A stretch of DNA of 50,600 bases from Clostridiaceae bacterium. Lineage in GTDB: Bacteria; Bacillota; Clostridia; Oscillospirales; Acutalibacteraceae. How positions within the stretch are numbered: the first letter of the stretch is position 1; each line of letters opens with the position of its first letter. Where the stretch lies: positions 1 to 50,600 of the forward strand of contig JAEDLK010000009.1 of NCBI GenBank assembly GCA_016295355.1, read 5' to 3'. Below the pieces are notes generated by a model that saw only the letters and a list, made by a program, of their open reading frames with translations, was not told the origin of the DNA and did not search any database. Made by a program: the position numbers and the translations under genes. Positions 8,580-15,807 of this stretch are shown here, in pieces.

Positions 8580-9849
8580 TGCAAGGAGCTTGGTGGTTTC
8601 GGCTCTGTGCCGTATGGAGTCAGACAGAGCCTATTCTAACCTTTTATGGAATCGCCTTTTGCGTGAATCTGGCTTGGAATGCAAGGACCACGCTTTTGCA
8701 ACGGCTCTGTTTTACGGGGTGTTGGAACGGCGTGTTACGCTGGATTATCGGTTGAACCGTCTTTCTAAGGTGCCTGTTCGTAAAATGGATCCTGTCACCA
8801 AACAGGCTTTGCGTTGCGGAATGTATCAAATTTGTTATATGCAAAAGGTGCCGGTCAGCGCCGCTGTGAATGAGTCGGTCAAGCTGGTCAAACAATCAAG
8901 AGAACAACGCAATGCCGGTTTTGTGAATGCCGTACTGCGCAGTGCTCTACGGGATATGCCGTCGCTGCCGGAAGGTAATTCACTGTTGGCACTTTCGGTG
9001 CGGTATAGCTGTCCGCAACCGCTTGTCAACGAACTGTTGCGAAATTGGCCCATGGATACGGTTACGGCCATTTTGTCTGCCTCTTTAGGACCGGCTCCGG
9101 TATATTTGCATACTGTGCCGTTTCGCTGTTCTGACGATGCGTTTCTTAAGGCGGCGTCAGATGACGGATTGACGGCTATTAAAACCGATTTGCCTCATGT
9201 GTTTACTTGTCCCGGCTTACCGGATTTGACAAAACTGTCGGTTTTTTGTCAGGGGCTGTGCTATGCACAGGATTTATCTTGTACCATGGCGGTTGAGGCG
9301 TTAGGTCCAAAACCGGGTGAACGGCTGCTGGATTTGTGTGCGGCACCGGGCGGAAAATCCTTCACGGCCGCTACTTTAATGGAAAACAGGGGCCAAATAT
9401 TGTCGTTTGATTTATATGAATCCCGAGTGCCTCTTATCAAAGCCGGTGCCCAACGATTGGGGCTTTCCATCATTGAGGCCGGCGTGGGTGATGCTTCTGT
9501 ATATCGGCCGGGTCTCGGCACCTTTGATGCGGTCATTTGTGATGTTCCTTGTTCAGGATTCGGCGTGATGCGTCGCAAGCCCGAAATTAAGGATAAATCG
9601 ACGGATGATTTCGGTGAGTTGGAGACCTTGCAAAAGGCAATTTTAGCTTGTGCGGGTCGTTATTGCCGTGAAGGCGGTCGCATTTTGTATTCGACCTGCA
9701 CCTTGCGCCACGATGAAAATGACAAAATTGTTGAGGCGTTTTTGGCTGATTATCCCAAATATTCGTGTCTGTCGCAACGAACGGTGTTTCCGTCATCCGA
9801 CGGCGGGGACGGATTCTATTACGCTATTTTGGCACATAATGGTAGGTGA
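8572..9849 (+). CDS. rsmB: 16S rRNA (cytosine-967-C5)-methyltransferase
   Basis: S-adenosylmethionine-dependent methyltransferase of small-subunit rRNA, 425 residues. The N-terminal NusB-like helical domain (VVSALCRME...YSNLLWNRLL) is followed by a Rossmann methyltransferase domain with DLCAAPGGKS, the catalytic motif DVPCSGFG and YSTCTL. GTG at 8572 is chosen because GGTGAGGAG ends seven bases before it and NusB homology begins there. A longer frame from 8536 would lie within fmt. It overlaps fmt by 8 bases and rlmN by 4. Confidence 0.93.
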   Translation: MVSARSLVVSALCRMESDRAYSNLLWNRLLRESGLECKDHAFATALFYGVLERRVTLDYRLNRLSKVPVRKMDPVTKQALRCGMYQICYMQKVPVSAAVNESVKLVKQSREQRNAGFVNAVLRSALRDMPSLPEGNSLLALSVRYSCPQPLVNELLRNWPMDTVTAILSASLGPAPVYLHTVPFRCSDDAFLKAASDDGLTAIKTDLPHVFTCPGLPDLTKLSVFCQGLCYAQDLSCTMAVEALGPKPGERLLDLCAAPGGKSFTAATLMENRGQILSFDLYESRVPLIKAGAQRLGLSIIEAGVGDASVYRPGLGTFDAVICDVPCSGFGVMRRKPEIKDKSTDDFGELETLQKAILACAGRYCREGGRILYSTCTLRHDENDKIVEAFLADYPKYSCLSQRTVFPSSDGGDGFYYAILAHNGR

Positions 9850-10922
9850 GGGTATTGGATAAGCTGGACATCAAGTCCATGGATAAAGAGGAGTTGGCCG
9901 ATTTAATGCGTGGGTGGGATGTTCCGGCATTTCACGCTACTCAAATCTTTCGCCGATTGCAATGCGGTATAACTTCCTTTGACGAAATGACCGAGCTTTC
10001 TAAAAGTTTGCGAACAAAGCTGTCGGAGACTTGTTATATTGCCGATGCGACCGTTGAAAAAAAGCTGGTTTCGTCTTTGGACGGTACGGTCAAGTATTTA
10101 TACCGTATGCATGACGGTGAATTGATAGAGTCGGTTTTGATGAAGTATCATCACGGATACACGGTTTGCATTTCCACGCAGGTTGGTTGTCGCATGGGCT
10201 GTACCTTTTGTGCCTCCGGGCGTAGTGGTTGGTTCCGTCATTTGACTGCCTCTGAAATGCTGTCGCAGTTAATGACAGCCGAGCGGGACAACGGTATTAA
10301 GATTTCCAATGTGGTGATGATGGGCATGGGCGAGCCCCTGGATAATTTTGAGCAAACCGCCCGATTTTTGAAGCTTGTAAATGATAAAGACGGTATGAAT
10401 ATCGGCTATCGGCATATTTCTCTTTCAACCTCCGGCGTGGTACCGGGCATTAAGCGGTTGGCCGAGTTGAATTTACCGATCACACTGTCTGTTTCGCTTC
10501 ATGCTCCCAATGATGAAATTCGCAGTCGGACAATGCCGGTCAACAAAAAATGGCCGATTGCTGAACTGCTTGGTGCCTGTCGAGAGTATCAAAAGGTGAC
10601 GACAAGGCGTATTTCCTTTGAATATGCTTTGATTGCCGGTGTCAATGACAGCGATGCCTGCGCCAAAGAGCTGGCTGGGCGGTTAAAAGGACTTTTGTGT
10701 CATGTTAACCTGATTCCTGCTAATCCGGTTGCGGAAACAGATTTTTGCAAGCCGGATTCCGCAGCAATTCATCGGTTTGAGCAAAAACTCAATGGACTGG
10801 GCATTCATACCACCGTGCGGCGTACGTTAGGCGCCGATATCAATGCTTCCTGCGGCCAACTTCGCCGCAAAACATTGCAAAGTAAGGAGGAGTATCATGA
10901 GGTTGTACGGTCAGACGGATAG
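9846..10922 (+). CDS. rlmN: Dual-specificity 23S rRNA/tRNA (adenine-C2)-methyltransferase
   Basis: Radical-SAM methyltransferase for C2 of adenine in 23S rRNA (A2503) and tRNA (A37). The radical-SAM cluster motif CRMGCTFC is near residue 116, followed by GMGEPL, LSTSG and SVSLHAPND. The C-terminal ADINASCGQL carries the second catalytic cysteine. GTG at 9846 overlaps the rsmB stop (GTGA); TTG at 9855 is an alternative start with better spacing from AGGTGAGG. The 3' end overlaps the next gene by 26 bases. Confidence 0.95.
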   Translation: MRVLDKLDIKSMDKEELADLMRGWDVPAFHATQIFRRLQCGITSFDEMTELSKSLRTKLSETCYIADATVEKKLVSSLDGTVKYLYRMHDGELIESVLMKYHHGYTVCISTQVGCRMGCTFCASGRSGWFRHLTASEMLSQLMTAERDNGIKISNVVMMGMGEPLDNFEQTARFLKLVNDKDGMNIGYRHISLSTSGVVPGIKRLAELNLPITLSVSLHAPNDEIRSRTMPVNKKWPIAELLGACREYQKVTTRRISFEYALIAGVNDSDACAKELAGRLKGLLCHVNLIPANPVAETDFCKPDSAAIHRFEQKLNGLGIHTTVRRTLGADINASCGQLRRKTLQSKEEYHEVVRSDG

Positions 10923-11622
10923 GGGTCTGCAGCGCCAAACCAACCAGGACGCTTTTTATTACTGTCGCTTTTCCGATGACGAGGCTTTTGCCGTGGTTTG
11001 CGACGGTATGGGCGGCGCCAATGCCGGTAATGTGGCCAGTGAAACGGCTGTCAAAATCATTGCAAATTATATGAAGAAGGCTTATCGACCGAATTTAACA
11101 AAGACGGCCGTGGAGAATGTTCTGCGTTCATCCGTCCGGTCGGCTAATGTGGCTATCTTTGAAGCGGCACAAAATAATCAGGACATGAGTGGTATGGGAA
11201 CGACGGCTGTTTTGGCTTTTGTGAGCGGCGATAGCCTAACGGTTCTTCATGTGGGTGACAGTCGGGCGTACCTCTTTGCCGCCGGAGAACTGCAGCAATT
11301 AACGGTCGATCATTCTGTAGTACAAACCTTGGTGGATTCCGGTAGAATTTCGCCGGATGAAGCAAAGAATCACCCACAAAAAAATATCATCACCCGAGCT
11401 CTTGGCGTGGCTGAAGATGTGGCGGTGGATGTAAACCATTTTGTTTTTGACCAAGGTGCGGTATTACTGCTGTGTAGCGACGGTTTATCAAATTATGTCA
11501 GTGAAGACGTAATCGTAGAGCGACTGCGTGAGCCGGGCGAAAATGTAGCCGAGCAACTGATTGCCGATGCCCTTGGCGGTGGCGGCGGCGATAATGTCAC
11601 GACGGTTGTTATGATGAAATAA
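10897..11622 (+). CDS. prpC: PP2C-type protein serine/threonine phosphatase
   Basis: Metal-dependent phosphatase that counteracts the neighbouring PASTA kinase; 241 residues, cytosolic. Metal-binding motifs are visible in order: QTDRGLQRQTNQD, VVCDGMGG, GMGTTAVLA, HVGDSRAYL, LCSDGLSNYV and GGGDNVT. The start at 10897 follows AAGGAGGAG by six bases and gives the usual PP2C N-terminus. A longer frame from 10843 is rlmN sequence read in another frame. It lies 14 bases before prkC, as in other Bacillota. Confidence 0.95.
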   Translation: MRLYGQTDRGLQRQTNQDAFYYCRFSDDEAFAVVCDGMGGANAGNVASETAVKIIANYMKKAYRPNLTKTAVENVLRSSVRSANVAIFEAAQNNQDMSGMGTTAVLAFVSGDSLTVLHVGDSRAYLFAAGELQQLTVDHSVVQTLVDSGRISPDEAKNHPQKNIITRALGVAEDVAVDVNHFVFDQGAVLLLCSDGLSNYVSEDVIVERLREPGENVAEQLIADALGGGGGDNVTTVVMMK

Positions 11623-11636
11623 GAGGAGCGAGCAGA

Positions 11637-13577
11637 ATGGAAAATTTTGTTGGAAAACGATTAGACGGACGTTATGAACTGTTGGAAATCATCGGCGTTG
11701 GCGGCATGGCCGTTGTGTATAAGGCTTTTGATAATGTGGAAGCCCGTACCGTTGCCGTGAAGATCCTCAAGGACGAATATATGTCCAATGAAGAATTCAT
11801 TCGGCGCTTCAAAAATGAATCCAAGGCAATTGCCGTTCTTTCTCATCCTAACATTGTTAAGGTGTTTGATGTAAGCTTTGGCGCCAGAGTACAGTATATT
11901 GTCATGGAATATATTGATGGTATCACTCTAAAGCAGTTGATAGAACAGCAGGGAACATTACGCTGGAAAGATGCGCTGAACTATACCGTGCAGATTCTGC
12001 GTGGTCTACAGCATGCACATGACCACGGCATTGTTCATCGGGATATTAAACCGCAGAACATCATGGTCTTGTCTGACGGAACGATTAAGGTGACCGATTT
12101 TGGCATTGCCCGTTTTGCCCGCAGTGAGCAGAAAACGCTGACCGATAAGGCTATTGGGTCGGTGCATTATATCAGCCCCGAACAGGCTCGCGGCGATAAC
12201 ACCGATGATAAGTCCGATTTGTATTCCATCGGCGTGATGCTGTATGAGATGCTGACCGGACGGTTGCCCTTCCAAGCCGAAAGCGCCGTTTCGGTGGCTA
12301 TTATGCAACTACAGCGTGATCCGGAATTACCTACCAGCATTAACGGTTCTATCCCCGAAGGATTAGAGCAAATCACCATGCATGCCATGCAAAAAAATCC
12401 GGCAGTCCGGTATCAGTCGGCCTCCGAGATGCTCTGTGATTTGGAAGCCTTCAAGCGTGATCCGTCGGTAACCTTTGAGTATGCCTATTATGTGGATAAC
12501 GAACCGACACGTTATGTTGGGGATTTGAACGAAACGACCGAAAAAGTGTCCGCCAAAAAGAAAATGAAAACCATGTGGTTGCCGATTATGGCCGGCATTA
12601 CTGTGACCTTTGTGGCAACGCTTGTGATTTTAATTGCTACCTATTTGCCCGGTATGCTCGGCAAGACACCGGAAGAGCCTTGTCCCAAGTTTATCGGCAT
12701 GATGTGGGATGATATTCAAAAAAGTGATTATGCCGAAAAATATGAATTCACCCCGGTGTTTGAGGCCAGTGATCAAGCTACCGGTACGGTGATTTCCCAG
12801 TCGATTGCTGAAAGTCATCGTATTAAATCCGGTCAGGCCATCACGCTGACCATTAGTAGCGGTGCCAAGCAAATCATTGTTCCCGATGTCACCGGAAAGA
12901 GTGAAGAATACGGGAAAGCTATGTTGACAGAATCTGGCTTTGTACCGGAGGTTGTAACGGTTTCGGATAATGATGTGGCCGAGGGATTGGTCATCCGCAC
13001 CAGTCCAGAAGCGAAGCTGTCCGTACCGGAAGGCAGCACCGTAACTATGTATGTTAGTTCAGGTAAAGCGACTGTAAAGGTTTCATTACCCGATTGCTCC
13101 GGCTTAAGTAAAGCCGATGCCACCAAGCTGTTAGAGTCGAAAGGACTGAAGGTTGGCAATATCACCGAGGTTGATAATACCGATAAGAATTACTCGGCCG
13201 GCGTGGTACTGTCGCAAACACCTGCATATGAGCCCGGTGCGCAGGTGGGTAAGGGCTCTGCGGTTGATTTAAAAGTCAGTAGCGGTAAATTTAAGGTTAC
13301 GGTAAAAATAGATTTGCCGACCGATTTTGCCCATGACAAGGGGTATATCGGCATCTGGAGCGGATCTGAATGTATTGTTAAATCCAAAACTATTGAATTC
13401 CACGGCACCAAGACCAGTTGTGAATTGACCTTTACCACGGACAAGGAAACCTTACCGAACTGTTTAGTGAAAGTCAGTGGGGAGGATCAGACCTTTAAGA
13501 ATTACAAGGGCCTTTCCATTAACTGCAAGAGTGGTGTTACCCAAGTAACCAAGGAATATACGGATTATAAGAGCTGA
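11637..13577 (+). CDS. prkC: PASTA-domain Ser/Thr protein kinase
   Basis: Membrane receptor kinase that senses muropeptides or lipid II through extracellular PASTA domains and controls growth, cell wall and dormancy in relatives. 646 residues. The kinase domain (about 1-270) has GVGGMAVVY, the VAVKIL lysine, HRDIKPQN, DFGIAR and an activation loop ending SPEQARG. A juxtamembrane stretch is followed by one membrane helix (about 313-341). Three PASTA repeats follow (about 349-411, 412-478, 479-551), each ending in VSSGK or similar. A C-terminal beta-rich domain of about 95 residues follows with no family I recognise. RBS AGAGGAG. Confidence 0.96.
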   Translation: MENFVGKRLDGRYELLEIIGVGGMAVVYKAFDNVEARTVAVKILKDEYMSNEEFIRRFKNESKAIAVLSHPNIVKVFDVSFGARVQYIVMEYIDGITLKQLIEQQGTLRWKDALNYTVQILRGLQHAHDHGIVHRDIKPQNIMVLSDGTIKVTDFGIARFARSEQKTLTDKAIGSVHYISPEQARGDNTDDKSDLYSIGVMLYEMLTGRLPFQAESAVSVAIMQLQRDPELPTSINGSIPEGLEQITMHAMQKNPAVRYQSASEMLCDLEAFKRDPSVTFEYAYYVDNEPTRYVGDLNETTEKVSAKKKMKTMWLPIMAGITVTFVATLVILIATYLPGMLGKTPEEPCPKFIGMMWDDIQKSDYAEKYEFTPVFEASDQATGTVISQSIAESHRIKSGQAITLTISSGAKQIIVPDVTGKSEEYGKAMLTESGFVPEVVTVSDNDVAEGLVIRTSPEAKLSVPEGSTVTMYVSSGKATVKVSLPDCSGLSKADATKLLESKGLKVGNITEVDNTDKNYSAGVVLSQTPAYEPGAQVGKGSAVDLKVSSGKFKVTVKIDLPTDFAHDKGYIGIWSGSECIVKSKTIEFHGTKTSCELTFTTDKETLPNCLVKVSGEDQTFKNYKGLSINCKSGVTQVTKEYTDYKS

Positions 13578-13578
13578 T

Positions 13579-14457
13579 ATGACAGGAATTCTTGTTAAGG
13601 CGATAGCCGGATTTTATTATGTGGAAGACAACGGCGTGCGATATGAGTGCAAAGCAAGAGGTTCGTTCCGCAACAACGGAGTAACGCCGCTTGTGGGGGA
13701 TAGGGTAGTATATTCGCTGTCCGATGCTACCCACGGCGTGTTAGAAGAAATCCTTCCCAGACACAATGCTATGGATCGTCCGGCTTTGGCAAATCTGGAT
13801 CGATTGTTTATTCTGTCCTCTTTTACGACACCGGCTCCGAATGCCTTGTTGATTGATCAAATGACGGCCGTGGCTTTGTTTCATGGTATCGAACCAATTC
13901 TTGTGTTCAATAAATGCGATCTCGGCTCATTTGAGGAATGGAGTCGGTTATATCGGCACGCCGGCTTTACCGTTTTGGTGGTGTCCGCCGCCACCGGTGA
14001 GGGCGTTGAGGCATTCAAAACATATTTGTCCGGTTGTGTTTCGGCCTTTACCGGCAATTCCGGTGTCGGTAAGTCCAGTTTGCTTAATCTGCTGTTTCCG
14101 AATCTTTCTTTGGCTACCGGCGAGGTGAGCGAAAAATTAGGACGGGGACGGCATACCACGCGGCATACAGAGTTGTTTTCGCATCCATTTGGGGGATATA
14201 TAGCAGATACACCCGGCTTTTCGACTCTGGATAGCGTCAGCCTTGGGTTGCCGTTTAAGGAACGCTTACTTTCCTGTTTTCCGGATTTAGAAGCGCATGC
14301 CGATACCTGCCGTTTTACTTCATGTACGCATACCGGCGAAAAGGGTTGCGCGGTTGAGCAGGCGGTGCGAGACGGCATGGTTGAGCCCTCCCGTTGGCAA
14401 AGCTATCGAAATCTGTATCATGAACTGAAAGATCTTCGTCCTTGGAACACAAAATAA
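13579..14457 (+). CDS. rsgA: Ribosome small subunit-dependent GTPase A
   Basis: Circularly permuted GTPase that assists late 30S ribosome assembly; 292 residues. An N-terminal OB-fold is followed by NKCDL (G4) ahead of the P-loop GNSGVGKSSLLN (G1), the permuted order typical of the family, then the DTPGF motif. The C-terminal zinc motif CRFTSCTHTGEKGC is complete. It starts one base after the prkC stop. The rpe and thiN genes that often follow rsgA in Bacillota are absent; a terminator follows instead. Confidence 0.96.
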   Translation: MTGILVKAIAGFYYVEDNGVRYECKARGSFRNNGVTPLVGDRVVYSLSDATHGVLEEILPRHNAMDRPALANLDRLFILSSFTTPAPNALLIDQMTAVALFHGIEPILVFNKCDLGSFEEWSRLYRHAGFTVLVVSAATGEGVEAFKTYLSGCVSAFTGNSGVGKSSLLNLLFPNLSLATGEVSEKLGRGRHTTRHTELFSHPFGGYIADTPGFSTLDSVSLGLPFKERLLSCFPDLEAHADTCRFTSCTHTGEKGCAVEQAVRDGMVEPSRWQSYRNLYHELKDLRPWNTK

Positions 14458-14467
14458 GAATAAAAAT

Positions 14468-14500
14468 CGACCGCCACATTCCATTGGGCGGTCGGTTTTA
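14468..14500 (+). terminator. Terminator of the yicC-rsgA operon
   Basis: Hairpin CGACCGCC (14468-14475) / GGCGGTCG (14487-14494) followed by GTTTTA, ten bases after the rsgA stop. It also faces the convergent minus-strand gene. Confidence 0.8.
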
Positions 14501-14509
14501 TATCACGAT

Positions 14510-14794
14510 TTACAGTGTAAAATCCACACAGGTGCGACTTTCCCGTATGGAGAGGCACAGTGCCGAAACGGACATGTGTCGTGGATCTTCCTTATACCGT
14601 TTCAGTGCTTCTAAATCGGCAAAGTCGGCTATCAATACAGCATCGGCATTGCTGTCTTCACCGATGTTGCGCTCGATTCTACTATTTAGTAATGCCGGAA
14701 TCTCACCCTGTAGGGCAGCTAATCGGGTCAAAAATTCTTCCTGTTCGCTCTTTGTGCCGGCACGGAATTTCCACATAACAATATGTCGAATCAT
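14510..14794 (-). CDS. Dabb-family stress-responsive alpha/beta-barrel protein
   Basis: A 94-residue ferredoxin-like single-domain protein. The N-terminus MIRHIVMWKF, the central DAVLIADF and YKEDPRH.SV are the pattern of the Dabb (dimeric A/B barrel) family, which forms small homodimers. Some members are stress-induced; no reaction can be assigned. GAGG precedes the start. It lies 17 bases downstream of the XRE regulator on the same strand and is probably co-transcribed with it. Confidence 0.85.
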   Translation of the reverse strand: MIRHIVMWKFRAGTKSEQEEFLTRLAALQGEIPALLNSRIERNIGEDSNADAVLIADFADLEALKRYKEDPRHMSVSALCLSIRESRTCVDFTL

Positions 14795-14811
14795 TGGGCT
14801 GCCTCTTTCGG

Positions 14812-15213
14812 TTACGACTCATCGTCTTTTACATTGTGTTGTTTGTATTTTTCACGCACACACTCAAAAATTTCAGCCTGCTCTTTGCTGGGTAACAACA
14901 AGAACATATTCAGAAGTTTTTTTTGCTTGGCTGTGATGATGGGGGGCATATCGCCGGTATCGGGTAAATCATGATGATAATCATTCGCTTTGGGTATGGG
15001 TGTTTCGTTTAAGCCCTCCATGAGAATACGGGGGGAAACATGAAACAAGCGTGATAAATCATCGATAAACTTCGGAGAAAGGCGCTTTGCTCGGTTCTCG
15101 TTATAGGCGTATTGTGAACGTGTCATGCCGAGCGCTTTGGCAACATCATCCTGTGTCATATGATATTGCTTGCGCAACATACGGATTCGCTTTTTTACAT
15201 CATTATCGGTCAT
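14812..15213 (-). CDS. XRE-family helix-turn-helix transcriptional regulator
   Basis: A 133-residue DNA-binding protein. The N-terminal HTH (about residues 5-60) reads RIRMLRKQYHMTQDDVAKAL, then a recognition helix (GMTRSQYAYNENR) and LSRLFHVSPRILMEG. The C-terminal 70 residues are charged and helical, with no recognised domain. The ribosome binding site is AGAAGGAAG. The target is unknown; the closest candidates are its own promoter region and the adjoining tRNA-Thr promoter at 15235-15263, which face each other. Confidence 0.9.
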   Translation of the reverse strand: MTDNDVKKRIRMLRKQYHMTQDDVAKALGMTRSQYAYNENRAKRLSPKFIDDLSRLFHVSPRILMEGLNETPIPKANDYHHDLPDTGDMPPIITAKQKKLLNMFLLLPSKEQAEIFECVREKYKQHNVKDDES

Positions 15214-15234
15214 AAAAAAACTTCCTTCTAAATA

Positions 15235-15263
15235 TTGACTAATTCAAAAATTTTTGATATAAT
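15235..15263 (+). promoter_or_regulatory. Promoter of tRNA-Thr(CGT)
   Basis: TTGACT (15235-15240), a 17-base spacer and TATAAT (15258-15263), 20 bases before the tRNA. It lies in the short gap shared with the divergent XRE gene. Confidence 0.8.
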
Positions 15264-15283
15264 AATCATTGTTGATTCTATAT

Positions 15284-15359
15284 GCTGAAGTGGCACAGTT
15301 GGTAGCGCAATTGATTCGTAATCAATAGGTCGTGGGTTCGAGTCCCATCTTCAGCTCCA
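15284..15359 (+). tRNA. tRNA-Thr (anticodon CGT)
   Basis: Cloverleaf with acceptor GCTGAAG/CTTCAGC, anticodon loop TTCGTAA (CGT, reads ACG threonine codons), T-loop GGTTCGAGTCC and an encoded CCA. Confidence 0.95.
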
Positions 15360-15389
15360 AAAAGTCGCAGAAATGCGGCTTTTTTATTT
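15360..15389 (+). terminator. Terminator after tRNA-Thr(CGT)
   Basis: Hairpin AAGTCGCA / TGCGGCTT with loop GAAA, followed by a run of T, immediately after the tRNA. Confidence 0.85.
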
Positions 15390-15807
15390 TACCCAACGGA
15401 ACACAAAAATAACTATCCTATTTTAGTTTACATTTTTCGACAATAAATGTCAATATTTTTTGGCAAACAGGTTGAAAAATTCTTCTATGAACATTATAGT
15501 ATTCCGGTTACAATAACGATTTGTCGCGGTTCTTCACATTAAAAAACACTATGTAAGAACAGCGTCATCATTGCTGCAATTTGATTCAAATATCAGACAG
15601 ACCTTCCATGTGCACGGGTTCAAATAGTTCGTCTTTGAAGACGGATAGATGTATTTTATCAACGACAAACCGATTGTGATGACAACAAAACTGACCCCGG
15701 TGGAATACCGAAGTCAGTCTGTTACTTTTAACACAATGTTCAAGATCCATGTAAACTTTTTTACTGTTGCACCATTTGATGCAGTTCACGAGGGAACCCT
15801 TTATGTA
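15390..15807. other. Intergenic region without a supported gene
   Basis: About 418 bases between the tRNA-Thr terminator and the stop of the minus-strand cation ATPase. A 67-codon minus-strand frame (15586-15789) contains a stretch (about FCCHHNRFVVDKIHL) faintly like the core of LytTR DNA-binding domains. It has no ribosome binding site and no receiver or upstream part, so it is at most a degraded remnant. No terminator for the ATPase gene is obvious. Confidence 0.4.

Noticed and set aside
14442..15000. Plus-strand frames opposite the Dabb and XRE genes
   Set aside because: Both minus-strand genes have ribosome binding sites and recognised domains; the plus-strand frames cross the rsgA terminator.
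15586..15789. Minus-strand frame with a faint LytTR-like core
   Set aside because: The similarity is limited to about 15 residues, there is no ribosome binding site and no receiver or N-terminal part; too weak to call even a pseudogene.
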